From contig NHZP01000024.1 of NCBI GenBank assembly GCA_003313425.1, positions 310,001 through 374,000 of the forward strand: a stretch of DNA of 64,000 nucleotides. Direction: 5' to 3'. Of this stretch, positions 26,733 to 37,800 are shown in pieces (positions within the stretch are counted from its first letter, which is position 1; each line of letters opens with the position of its first letter). Source of the stretch: Pseudopyrenochaeta lycopersici (taxonomy: Eukaryota; Ascomycota; Dothideomycetes; Pleosporales; Pseudopyrenochaetaceae). Both the position numbers and the translations under genes were made by a program. The notes under the pieces are model-generated. The model did no database searches and had not been told where the DNA came from. It was given only the letters and a program-made list of their open reading frames with translations.

Positions 26733-27950
26733 TCACTCCCTTCGAGATTCTGTGACAATTTTCTCTACAATATCTGCAACCTCAGTTGCACATCCGAAGC
26801 TCAAACTCCAACCCGATCCTCCATGCCCATATGAGTGGACTATCTTAGAATCAGGATTCCTTGTCTCCCTTTCCAGTCTCACGTTGCCCCTTCTTGCCGG
26901 TCGCAAACCCTGCGCAAAAGGATAGCCGGAGTCGAGTTGAGCATGCTTAAGCGCTGGCAAGAATGCCATTGCCCTGTCCTGCATGCGACGCACCGTTGGC
27001 GAATCAACGGTATGATCAAGATCCCACATATTGGGTTCTGCGAAACCGCCCACGACAAGCGTGTCATCATTGCGCGGGACTATGAAGACCAATTCGCCCT
27101 TAGTGTTCGTACCTGCACTGATGGCTAGAGCGTGTTGAACCTTAGGGAAGGAAGAATCGTTGTTGAGATATCGGAGCAGAGCTCCCCGGAGCGGATAGCA
27201 CATCGTATCACTTGCTAGTAGGTGGCTGGCAAGCCCAGTACAATTGACGATAGCATTTGCAGCGAAACGGGTAAGCAAAGATTTCTCCAAGGAAAGCAGG
27301 TCTGTATTGAGCTTTTCGGTAATGAAATGCGCTCCCTTTCCGTTGAGTAGAGACATGAGCCAGTGCATCGCTGTGTCCGTATCGATCACCGGAGCCAGAA
27401 GCTCATATGCATCGACGACTCCAATGGCACAATTGACATTCATCTCGCTAATAAGCGCAGCATTGTGAGAGAATCCGTGGACGCCTGCACATTCAATCTC
27501 TTGCATCTTGTCCAGTTGTTTCTGGTCATCTGCAATTTTGGTCGAAAAGAAAAAAGCAGACCGAATCATTTTCACACCTATTTTCGGTCCGTGAGGAGAT
27601 TCCGCCAGCGTTCTCCAGATGTGGTAAGATATCATCGCCCACGCTTTAGACCTCCTCAACGAAACCTCATCGGTGTGCGAGCCACATACTGCAGGAGGGA
27701 ACTCCCATAGAGCGCCTGCGATTTGTGAGGTCAGACGGTCTTTAGCGCTGTTATTTGCCCAAGCCTTCGAGAGAATAGTGACGCGGAAGCCACGATCGAC
27801 CAATACCCATGAGGTAACAAGTCCAGTCACACCACCTCCAATGACTAGTACATGTGGTGATAAGGGAGTAGGGGCTTTTAGTGCCGTTGCATTTAGGGTT
27901 ATGGTGTGGCCTTTTGGCAAAGAAAATTTGAGGAAATTGGTAGTTGACAT
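26733..27950 (-). CDS. D-amino-acid oxidase family FAD enzyme
   Basis: A single uninterrupted frame encodes 405 residues, a usual length for the family. The FAD-binding motif VIGGGVTGL lies at about residues 36-44. The C-terminal half has GLRPARRGNVRLERE, where the family keeps the arginine that binds the substrate carboxylate, and HSYGHGGSGWSLSFG, the final FAD-binding signature. The reaction expected is oxidative deamination of D-amino acids to keto acids with ammonia and hydrogen peroxide. The protein ends in Arg-Arg-Glu without a peroxisomal SKL-type signal, and no signal peptide is seen, so it is probably cytosolic. D-aspartate oxidase specificity cannot be excluded. It lies downstream of, and on the same strand as, the copper radical oxidase gene. 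Confidence 0.85.
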   Translation of the reverse strand: MSTTNFLKFSLPKGHTITLNATALKAPTPLSPHVLVIGGGVTGLVTSWVLVDRGFRVTILSKAWANNSAKDRLTSQIAGALWEFPPAVCGSHTDEVSLRRSKAWAMISYHIWRTLAESPHGPKIGVKMIRSAFFFSTKIADDQKQLDKMQEIECAGVHGFSHNAALISEMNVNCAIGVVDAYELLAPVIDTDTAMHWLMSLLNGKGAHFITEKLNTDLLSLEKSLLTRFAANAIVNCTGLASHLLASDTMCYPLRGALLRYLNNDSSFPKVQHALAISAGTNTKGELVFIVPRNDDTLVVGGFAEPNMWDLDHTVDSPTVRRMQDRAMAFLPALKHAQLDSGYPFAQGLRPARRGNVRLERETRNPDSKIVHSYGHGGSGWSLSFGCATEVADIVEKIVTESRRE

Positions 27951-28255
27951 TTTGCTTCACGAATAGCGAGTCAAAAGGACTAGATTTTGATACTAGATAG
28001 TTCCTTGTGCCACCGGTGCTTGCATCCTTGTATATAGTCATATTTACGCACTTAAATACCATTGCGAGTAAACGTTGTAACCTGCAAACCATGAGTGATA
28101 TTATATTCACAGTAGCCGAGGCAATTCAATCAAGGAGGTTCATTAAAGAATTATCGATTAACAATCTGCATTTGTGAAGGAAAGTACTCTGGGCGCAGCT
28201 TTTCAAGCCGCACCGTTGGTTCATAATCGCATATTAAGTCGTGATCTCATAAACT

Positions 28256-29788
28256 CTAAATTTTGGTGACATACACCGTCCTTGCCACACTAGGTACTCC
28301 CTCGGCACTTACAGCGAAAAGATACCACGCGCCAGGCAACATTATACCGGAGTCCGCAGGAATAGGTAAGACCACCTCTTGTCCATTCACGTTCGGAACA
28401 AGTGATACTCGTCTTTGATCTGTGTTAATATTGTGCGTCACGCTCCCGATGCGGATCAACGAGAACCGTACACCATCAGCAGCGCCGTCCATAGTAACCC
28501 GCAGCTCGCCTCCTGGCGCCACTGTACTCGATACAAGGTTGCTTATGACGGGCCTTGGAGCGCCAGTAGTGAGATACGGTGGCGTGAAAATCTGACCATT
28601 GGGATGGTCCACGGTATTGCGGCAGCGTTCCGACACCAACCCGGTACCATCGTCCCAACAGAGTCCTCCGCCTCCGCTAAACACCGTACCGTCAGCCAGC
28701 AAAATAGAAACAGAATGGTAGTTTCTTGGGATTGCTTCTGGGGCCAGTTCAGTGAAGGTTTTGGTAGCTGGGTCGAACAATTCGGGAACGAAAACAGGCT
28801 CCCTATCGGTGAATCCTTGCGCGTATCCCTGACCACCTGTAACTAAAACTTTGCCATCTGGAAGTACCACCGAATTTGCAAAGGCGCGAGCATACTTCAT
28901 ATTTGGTAGAGCCTCGACAGTTGCAGGGGCGCCTACTTCGTTGATATTGATTAGGTGTGCGACGCTGAGGCCAGGGCTCCGGTCATAATACTGCGAACCA
29001 CCCGCTGAGAAAATTTTCCCGACATCATACATGACATTGACACCACACATTGCATCGTTAACCGGGTCACGGACACCAGCCGGACTGACACCACCCTCGC
29101 CATCAGTGTAGTACCAATTCATAGCCTTACTGGGTCCTGCTTGAAAGACTGAGCCGTTTCGCCATGGGAATAGCCAGGCATGGTTGTCTTCTCGGTAAAT
29201 GCCCTCGTGATCGGTCGTTAACATGGGTTCCACAGCCGCACCAGGCAATAGGGTCCATGTGTTCGCTGCAGGGTCGTAGATTTCTCCGGGCTTTCCTCCT
29301 CTTGGGCCACTCCACGAGCCTCCAATTGTAAATATCTTTCCATTTGACAAGACGGTCGAGCTTTGATATCCCCGCGCAACCTTCATGTTTGGGCCAGGAG
29401 CAAATGTGTTACTCGTAGGATCATATATGCTGGTCTTCTCAGCGTTGCTTCCACCAGTAATAACCAGTCTTCCATCTGCCAAAGAGCTCATTCCTGGGCA
29501 GAACATGTCATGCTGTGTCTCAGCTACTTGGCGCGTGGAAATTGCGCCGGTAACGAAGTTGTATTCTGCGAACTGGGTGACGCCATGTTCTCCCCCAAAG
29601 AAGTTAGGTGCCCAAGCAGAGAATACCATTAGTCGAGAGGAGGATGGATATTCTGGGACTATGTAGGCTGCTACCGGAATGATGGGAAACTGTATTACGG
29701 GGCTCCATGTTCCCAGGGATCCTTGAGCGAACGTTTGTGGGAAGAGAAACCAGAAACATAAAATGACAGATCGGAACATTGAAGCCAT
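28256..29788 (-). CDS. AA5_2 copper radical oxidase (galactose oxidase-like), secreted
   Basis: A single exon encodes 510 residues from the methionine that starts a signal peptide (MASMFRSVILCFWFLF). An upstream in-frame ATG at 29827 would add 13 residues in front. Kelch-type repeats (for example KIFTIGGSWSG, KVLVTGGQGY) form the propeller, followed by the C-terminal galactose-oxidase-like domain. The copper/radical residues align with the family: Cys97 (MFCPG), Tyr141 (ARGYQSS, thioether partner), Tyr357-His358 (RNYHS) and His452 (VTHN). Trp159 in GGSWSG matches the stacking tryptophan of true galactose oxidase; I recall that raw-alcohol oxidases often replace it. There is no N-terminal carbohydrate-binding or PAN domain. 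The enzyme should oxidise a primary alcohol to an aldehyde and yield hydrogen peroxide. A secreted heme peroxidase is encoded 5 kb away. Confidence 0.9.
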   Translation of the reverse strand: MASMFRSVILCFWFLFPQTFAQGSLGTWSPVIQFPIIPVAAYIVPEYPSSSRLMVFSAWAPNFFGGEHGVTQFAEYNFVTGAISTRQVAETQHDMFCPGMSSLADGRLVITGGSNAEKTSIYDPTSNTFAPGPNMKVARGYQSSTVLSNGKIFTIGGSWSGPRGGKPGEIYDPAANTWTLLPGAAVEPMLTTDHEGIYREDNHAWLFPWRNGSVFQAGPSKAMNWYYTDGEGGVSPAGVRDPVNDAMCGVNVMYDVGKIFSAGGSQYYDRSPGLSVAHLININEVGAPATVEALPNMKYARAFANSVVLPDGKVLVTGGQGYAQGFTDREPVFVPELFDPATKTFTELAPEAIPRNYHSVSILLADGTVFSGGGGLCWDDGTGLVSERCRNTVDHPNGQIFTPPYLTTGAPRPVISNLVSSTVAPGGELRVTMDGAADGVRFSLIRIGSVTHNINTDQRRVSLVPNVNGQEVVLPIPADSGIMLPGAWYLFAVSAEGVPSVARTVYVTKI

Positions 29789-31311
29789 TATGAATATATT
29801 AGGCTGTCGCCGTTGCGAGAGCAACAAGTCAAACGAATGGCGGAATGGCTCTCAACACAAATCTGGACACCTTTGCTTTATACAGCATGCTTCTCCTGGG
29901 CCCATCTCGCTTTTCAAAATACTCTAGCAAATACTCTAGCGAGCGTCTATGTATCCTAATAGTGCCGGCTCGCTCCGATTGGAGCCTCTTGGACACCAGA
30001 GTGAGCCAGTGCTGCACCATTCAACGCCGTACACTTGGCGGCTGAAGCCACGCCGTCTTTGCTCACAAGTCACTCGTGGCACTGATGCTTAGGTGTACTA
30101 GGCAACCAAAAATTTGCGAAAAGGTATGCACGGCGCTGATCGCGTGAGTGCTCGTGGAGCAGTGACAGCCGTTGGAGCATCTTGGAGGCTGGGAAGTTGC
30201 CGCTTGGCTGGAGGGTGGCGTTGGAAAGTTTATCGATTATCGATAAGACGTGCGGGGTGAAGCTTCAAGATGAGATAACATTGCCCTCCCACTTGGTCAG
30301 TGGAGGTCTGTTGAAGCTCAGCGTGCTGTCAGTTTTTGATGGACGGTAGTCCCTGATCGACGAAGGAATGCATGCAAAGTGCAGGGGAAAGGAGGAAGCG
30401 AGTCAGGCACAGTCCGAGCTTCACACTAACCACCTCGCACCAGCCCCACCCACACGTGTCAAGCCCCAACCACTCCTCAACAGCATATGTCTCTGATAAT
30501 GCAGGAGGCTTTTGATAGGCTTCAAATTGTGGTATGAGCTTTCCAGGGTGGGACAAGATCTCTCTCCAAGCGCAGATTGTCCCAGATACACCATATTGGT
30601 CAAATCGTCGCTTTCTTGATCTTTGATGTGGATGATTTATTCAGGTATATCAATTCAAAGACTTGGCTTCAATTTCATCAAATATAATCAGGTTTGGTGT
30701 AGAGCTAAGCCAATCCTCGAAGACAAGTGCTGGAACAAAGGTTAGATTAAAGGTCGAATCGAGGTGACTATTTCTATCGACATCATTGGTCGTTTGATAA
30801 AAACCACTCCACGAAATATCAAACTGTGCGTAAAATAATAAACTACCAACCACTAATCGATTTAATCAATTCCTGCCTACATAACACAACTCGCTGAGCA
30901 GTGACACTAATTTGGAAAGTATAAAGTGACGGAATAGACGTGCTTGACGTCCATGTTGCGAAAAGCTGAGCGCTGACCATGAAATTTGTACTCCTTTCCT
31001 TTCAGGAAACAAATATGGATACGATAAAACAGGTTTGCATAAAGTCAAGTGCATACACGCACTGACAAACATGTACGACTATGCAAGGTTTCTGAATATC
31101 CCCTACCCACAGCTAGACGCGCAGTAGTAATTTTCGTAGAGAACTACCATCGTAAATACAGATTTGATTATGCACTAAGGCAATGACGCAGACCAAGGAG
31201 CCGTTGTGGGTGACAGTGTGGATTAAGTTAGATCGTTGAATGGTGGCTGAATGGCGAGTTTGGAAGGTTTTAGCTCCGAGACTAACTGGCGGGTTGAAAT
31301 GAAATTGCGAG
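29789..31311. other. intergenic region upstream of the oxidase
   Basis: Contains the promoter of the leftward copper radical oxidase and the 3' flank of the zinc-binding protein gene. It becomes AT-rich after about 30600. Apart from a short palindrome at 30231-30245 I see no feature. Confidence 0.55.
30231..30245. repeat. 15-bp near-perfect palindrome TATCGATTATCGATA
   Basis: Seven-base arms around a single central base, about 440 bp upstream of the oxidase start. The symmetry suits a dimeric regulator, but chance occurrence cannot be excluded. Confidence 0.3.
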
Positions 31312-32217
31312 TTATGGTAAAGCAGCAGGCCCCATTACAGAGTCCCTCCTGGTAGCATCGTTCTCGTAGAGGTTCTTTGGCCTATCCAAATTGACGTGAT
31401 TCTCTTTGCATCCTGTACAGATCTTGTGTATATCGTCTTTCCAACAACATAGATATTCCTTGCCGCAGAAGTCGCAGGGCGAGAGAATGTGTTTGTCTGA
31501 TTCATTGAGATTACTGCTGCGGTTGATTGCCTGCTCTAGCACTTCCGCTTGACTGGCACATTCCGATCCTGACTGAAGCTGTTGGTTGGCATCGACAGGT
31601 TGTGACTTTGGAGGCTCGCGTAACGTCGGATCTGCGGATATGCTAAGACCTCTCTGTTTATGGCAGAACTCCGTGAGTTCGTGTTCGGTCAGATCGATTT
31701 TCGATCCAAAAACGAGTTTACATGGAACACAAGGTGTCTCGGATTGATGGGGAAGAAATCCTCTCGCACTTGGATTATCGCCGTGATATTTGATACAACA
31801 TGGCCTCCACGTATTAAAGTGTTGCTTCAGATGTTCCTCCGATGTATACTGCATACTGCAGTATTTGCATTGCCCGAAAGACGGATTGATGGTCATGAGC
31901 GAGCTCGCGGCAAATTCCATCTCGGTCCCAGTCGTCGCGATATGAGCTAGGATGATTTGGCTTGCGGGACAGAATTGCATGTTGAAATGTTGATTTCTCA
32001 GTACCGTAGGCGACCTATAGTTGATTTTACACCCCTGACACGGGTAATCCAATTGAACGCTGAGAATCCCTTGCGAAGTTGGATTGTCCTGAGCAAATCG
32101 AATACGGCAAGGATTCCATGACTGAAGATGTTGTCGAAGATATGCCATCTTTGGATACTGAAAGCGGCAGTAACCACAATTGAAAAGTTGATTTCCGTTC
32201 ACGTTAGCGAGCTCCAT
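31312..32217 (-). CDS. duplicated Cys/His zinc-binding protein, unrecognised
   Basis: A single exon encodes 301 residues from the methionine of MELANVNGN. Two tandem copies of a roughly 75-residue unit are evident, about 103 residues apart. Copy one has Cys14, Cys17, His30, Cys37, Cys60, Cys63, His77 and Cys83. Copy two has Cys117, Cys120, His133, Cys140, Cys163, Cys166, His179 and Cys185. Each unit therefore contains two C-x2-C-x12/13-H-x5/6-C knuckles joined by a conserved DNP-S-G-L segment. A third, different Cys cluster (CDFCGKEY, then CTGCKE) lies near the C-terminus. The pattern resembles degenerate C2H2/C2HC fingers, so nucleic-acid or protein binding is plausible, but I do not recognise the family. 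An in-frame upstream start at 32343 would add 42 residues with no finger. Confidence 0.6.
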   Translation of the reverse strand: MELANVNGNQLFNCGYCRFQYPKMAYLRQHLQSWNPCRIRFAQDNPTSQGILSVQLDYPCQGCKINYRSPTVLRNQHFNMQFCPASQIILAHIATTGTEMEFAASSLMTINPSFGQCKYCSMQYTSEEHLKQHFNTWRPCCIKYHGDNPSARGFLPHQSETPCVPCKLVFGSKIDLTEHELTEFCHKQRGLSISADPTLREPPKSQPVDANQQLQSGSECASQAEVLEQAINRSSNLNESDKHILSPCDFCGKEYLCCWKDDIHKICTGCKENHVNLDRPKNLYENDATRRDSVMGPAALP

Positions 32218-34844
32218 TGCAAAAACGGTCGAAGGTATAAGTTTGAATATGTATGGTAAAGCACGGAAATGGGGCCAAGGCTGCAATTTGAAGGCTTTCG
32301 GGAATATTCGAGCGTTGTGTAACGGTTCTGTAGGGAATAGCAAGACTTCTGGCGAGTGTTTGTAACTGGAGGGTAGCGTACGCTGCTGATGTTCTATGAA
32401 GTACTAGGCCGCAGTGAAGAGTTGAGACGTATAGTGAGGTGCTGAAATAGATACGTGGACCTGAATCTGGTGTCAACAATCTGCTGTTCGGCAAGTGAGA
32501 TGTTCGACGAGATTGTTAGGCGCAGTCTGGGCAGGTGCAAACTGTACAGATAACGTCGACGGAACTTTTATGCTCTGAGAGTATCAACTTTATTCTTGAG
32601 ACTTTCATAGTTTATATTATCTCTAATCGAAGATTTATGCCACAAAATTTTCAGGTTGCAATATGAAGCTTGCCGTCAACCACGGTTACAGATTGCCAAG
32701 ACCCTCCACCACCTCCGTCCCAGACAACAGTGAGCATTTTCTAGTAATACATACTCGTTTGTGGAAAAATCACTTTCCATCTGCTTCAATCATATTATTT
32801 GAATGATATCGTTGATTCATACACGATGGTGAGCTGATCAGGTCTACCGCGGTAGGGATGAGACTCTCTTAGAGCCCGTCTAATCAAAAGCTAGGCAATG
32901 CCATTTTAATCTTGTATTAGCTTGAACTCTAAATAAAAGAATTGTCTATCATACTCGTAGTTTTGTTTCATGTTCGTTGTATGGCGTTGATCTTAGCTCC
33001 TGTCATCGTTGAAAAGTAGGTATTGGAGGCTTTGTCTCCGCCGCAAACAGAGCACTGATGCACGAATTCTGGCCACTAATGAAATCTCGGAAATTTAGCA
33101 GGGATGTTTATGATGGGCTTGATTATCGGGTGGGTCTGTTAGAATGCTAGTGAAGTCTCAAGTCCACTCGTGGTTTGGAAACTAATACAGTCCCGTCAAA
33201 AAGCGGCGCTAACAACATGCTATAGTAAGAACTCTAGCAAAAGCTTTGATACTATGTAAAATGTATAACACTTACCAGCAGAATAGTCATCAAACATGAT
33301 ATCACTTGAAAGTGGAAATGAACTGAGTATGCGCATAAGACATAATGAAAACTGCATGCTAGACTATCAGCACCTTTGTTGACGCGATAAACACCGCAGT
33401 ATAGTACATATACGCCCATTTGAATCGATTGCGAGTCGTTTCCGCACCTTTGATCCTTAAGTGGTCCGGAATTACCTGGTATTCAGACATACCGAGCGCA
33501 AAACATGGGAGTAGACCCCGGGCGGATGTGCTGACGGAGCATTACCCAAAAAGGTTGGCCTTCATGACTTGTACAATCTCGCAGCTGTACAGAACCCCCG
33601 TAGTAAGGACGTTGTCATATGCTACTATGGGCCGAGTCGATTTGCCTCTGACGGGCTTTAGCGAGCAGCGACTTCAGCGCAGGTACTGCCAATACTCACT
33701 TGGCCATCGGCCCATATTCTCCTTCTATTACACCAATCAAGAGAATTAGTAGTCAGCGAAAAATTGCCGTTCCTCAGGTCCAGCCCAATGTTCGTGGGTT
33801 GGCGACCGCTCGGAGGTCACCGTACGACCAGATGTTCTAGTCTCTCTCGTACTGACCTGACTTGTACCAAATCCCCATCGTCTTTTCGACCAGAGCAGAT
33901 CTGCAGGCCAAGGGCCCAGACGTCTGCGGGCATTTATTGAGGCGCTTTAGGACTTGTCAGCCTTGCGGATATTAAGCGACACCATTGGTTCGGATCTCAG
34001 CCGTAGGCAGGGGTCCAGACGCCCGGCATCTTCAACCACTCGGTGAATGCGCATTCCGAATATCGTCGCTTGGCCCGTGCGCGAACACGAGTACTGGTTA
34101 TCAGACGGAGGAGTGAGAAAGCCGGTGAGAGTATGATAGCAAGAACAATGCCCCTGTCAGATACTCGCGGGTCTTCAATAAAGAAACGAACACAAAGCAG
34201 TACCTGACAAGTTTTTGGGAATGGCCGCTTCCAGCATAAAGCACAGCCCTCGAATCCGCTTCTCTGGGACTACTGAGGCCATCGCCAGGCTGGCAATCAC
34301 ATACCATACGAAGCATGTCAGCAGTCTTTCGGCTGCTTCGGTACCGAAAAGGCACAGCTGCAGCCACTACACGAGGCGCCGCAAGCCGCTTTCAGCCCAC
34401 GCTCGGCCCACAACAGCCTCGACTTTCGGAAGCCTCGCTTGAGCCTCTCTAGCGAGATCGCATCTTTCACTACTTTCCTTCCCCTGGCCTAGTCTTTCCT
34501 GTTTTGGGACTTGCATCGCCCAAACCGGCCAGCACAAGGCTTCCAGGTAGGATCTATTTCGGGAACTAAACGTGGAATCAGTAGTCCTCCCAGTAGTCTA
34601 CCAGTACACATGTCTTACCTAGGTGTTCTGGAGGATGGAAGACTCTTCACTTGGCGCATTGATAGTACGAGAGGCGTAGAGATAAGTATCTAGACATGGT
34701 TCCTGCAGGTGGAGTTTTGATCGCCAGGAATTCTCCCACCACAATCGCTGTTCGTCTGAATGTTTTGAGTCCGGTCGCTTTTCGATGTTCTTACATAGCT
34801 GGCACTTAATGTTCATCTAATATTTCTTGATTGCACTTGCCACC
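32218..34844. other. 2.6-kb gene-poor region
   Basis: The first part (about 32560-33400) is AT-rich; the second (33420-34500) is closer to average composition. The longest frame (33420-33749, 109 codons) shows no domain. The peroxidase promoter must lie in the last kilobase. Confidence 0.5.
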
Positions 34845-37800
34845 ATGCGTCCATCGCAACTTCTCGTCACACTCGTTTTCGCTGGCACAGCACTTTCATT
34901 TACAGACGTACGCAACCCCAAATGCGAATCGTATATGAGACATACGCTTACTTCGTACTGCCACTTCTAGTATTCAGAGCCTAGTTTCAAAGCTAGGTTC
35001 CTAGCAGCACAGGGACATGGTCGCACCAGTCATGTGTCTGAAGTGGCCGAAGCAAAAAGGCGGCGCCAAGATAGCACTGCAAATGGTCAAACCCAAGAGG
35101 CCGATCTGAATGAGCAGAATTCTTCTCTTCAGTCATCTTCAGTATCAAGTTCAACGTCACAGTCTACATCAACACTTAGCGCTACATCGACGCCAGGTGT
35201 TCAATCCACACCAGAGGCCCAACTAGTCCCTGAAGTCCAGCCAACCCCAGGGCCTCAACCAGAACCAAAAGTTTCACCGACTCCCAGTGATGAGACTCCT
35301 GTTGAGAGCCCTTTGGCATCTGGAGGTCTCGATGCTGCCCCACAATCGTCTCCCACTAGCGATCCAGCACCAATAGACGAGTCAGCACCTAATATTCAGT
35401 CAAATCAGCAGACGAATCCTGCCAACCAAGACCCTGCACCTCAAGATCCACCAGCTCAGGATCCGCCAGCACCAACCACAGAGCCCCCTGCCAAGAATCC
35501 TCCCGCCAACACAGATCCTGCGCCTGAGACAAACCCCGCTCCTAAGACGGACTCTGCACCTGAGGCGGATCCAGCTCCCAAGACAGACCCGCTACCAGAG
35601 GCTGATCCTGCTCCAGAGACAGACCCTGTACCAGAGGTTGACCCTGCAGAAGAGGTTGACCCTACAGAAGAGGTTGATCCTACAGAAGAGGTTGATCCTA
35701 CAGAAGAGGTTGATCCTACAGAAGAGGTTGATCCTGCTGAAGAGGTTGATCCTGCTGAAGAGGAAGAAATCCCTGAGGATGACGAAGAAGAATTGCCTGA
35801 GGAGGAAGGTGAGTTGCCCGAAGAAGAAGATGAGCTGCCAGAAGAAGAAGATGAACTACCTGAAGAAGAAGATGATGAACTACCTGAAGAAGAAGATGAC
35901 GAACTACCTGAAGAAGAAGATGATGAACCACCAGAAGAAGAGGAAGAATTGCCTGAGGAGGAGGATGATGATGCCGAAGAGGCAGAAGATGAGGATGCAG
36001 ATGATGGTGAAGATGACGGTGCAGACAATGAGAATGGTCTTATCGGCGACCTCATTGATGGCATTACCTCACCCGAGGGTCAGAACATCGCTGATTTACT
36101 TCTTGACAACAAGAACACCAAGGAGGAAAACTTTGAAGTTGGTGTAACACCCGACCATGAAGACCACACTGGCTGCGAAACTTCGAACGACCCATGTTGT
36201 CGATGGTATTTCATATCACGAGAGCTGACTGAGGCGTTCACTGCGGCCGATGGACAGTGTAATGCTCTTGCACGGCAATCCATCCGCATGGGCTTTCATG
36301 ACGCTGGAACTTGGTCGGCAAAGCTCGCCGCTGCGGGACAAAACAATGGTGGCGCAGATGGGAGTCTAGTCCTACATGGCGAGCTGACCAGATCCGAGAA
36401 CTTTGGCCTAGAAGGTGCCGCTGGACTTGCGCAGCAACTTTATGATAAGTATAATGTCTCTATGGCAGACCTAGTTCAATACATGTCGACACATGCCACT
36501 GTCACATGTCCTTTAGGACCGCGAGTGCGCACATATGTGGGCCGAAAGGATGCAACTTCAGCAGCTCCGGAAGGCCTTCTGCCAAGCGTTCATGCTCCAG
36601 CCGAAGAGTTAATTGCTTTATTCGCAGACAAAACCATCTCGGCACACGATCTCACTGCTTTGATGGGCGCTCACTCGACGTCCACCCAAAAGGGTGTTGA
36701 TGGATCGAAAGCTGGATTTCCTCAAGACTCTACGCCCGGTGTCTGGGACGTGAAGTACTATAACGAGACACTTGAGGGAAATGAAAATGACTGCATCTTT
36801 AAGTTTGAATCCGACGTCAAGCTTTCCAAGCACCCTTCAATGGCATCCGAATGGCAGAAGTTTGTTGGCGACCAACATCATTGGAATGAAGATTACGCTC
36901 GCGCCTACCTGCGACTCTCTCTTCTTGGTGTCAAGAATATCAACGAGCTCAAAGAGTGCACCATGACCTTGCCGGCATTCAAGAGTACCGCTCCAAAGGA
37001 TTCAGATGTCACTGGCAAGTGCCAGAAGCCGTCGTCGTCGAGCTCCCTGATCAGCTCTTCCACGTCGATTTCTTCTGATACGTCAACAAGCATGCCAATA
37101 TCGACCACCGATGTACCAGAGTTAAACGCTACTAGTTCCGTGATGGATTTGACATCCACTGCTCTGGAAACGACCACCCTGATCGAGGAGATTGTCTCGT
37201 CGATTTACTCAGACAGCTCTGTCTCAATGACCTCAGATTACACTTTACCTTCGTCAACAATGGACATTACAACCTCAGCATCTGAGACAATTACACCTTC
37301 AGCGAGTGATGTATCTTCTAGCTACTCTGATAGCTCTCTATCTCCATCAGAAGCGTCTGATTCCGCAAGTCATTCGTCGACCAGTGAGTCGTCTATCTGG
37401 ATGCCCTTGGAAACAGCGTCAGATCTGTCAAGTTCCATACAAGCTACAGTCGATAGCAGCGTCAGCTCGTCCGCATATATACCCACTTCCAGCGAGTGGA
37501 GCACCGTTGAGTCATCCAGCTCATACTATCAGGAAAGCATCTCCTCCGTGTCACAATCTAACTCTTACGAACATGACATCAGCTCTTCTTCAGCGAGCGT
37601 TTCATCATCTGTAGAGTGGAGCAGCTCCAGTTCAGATGTCTCGTCATCTTCATCAGCCTCTAGCGTTCCTGCAAACGTCATTGCTATTACCACTACAACG
37701 GAAACTAGCAGCAGTCTTTCAAGCTCAGCCGCTAGTTCTGATATTTTATCTTCCGATTCGAGCAGTCAAATTGTAGATATGTCTAGTAGCTCCTCAGTCT

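Noticed and set aside
35456..36064. Ser/Gly-rich 202-codon minus-strand frame
   Set aside because: Antisense of the GAA/GAT-rich acidic repeat of the peroxidase; repeat composition keeps all frames open.
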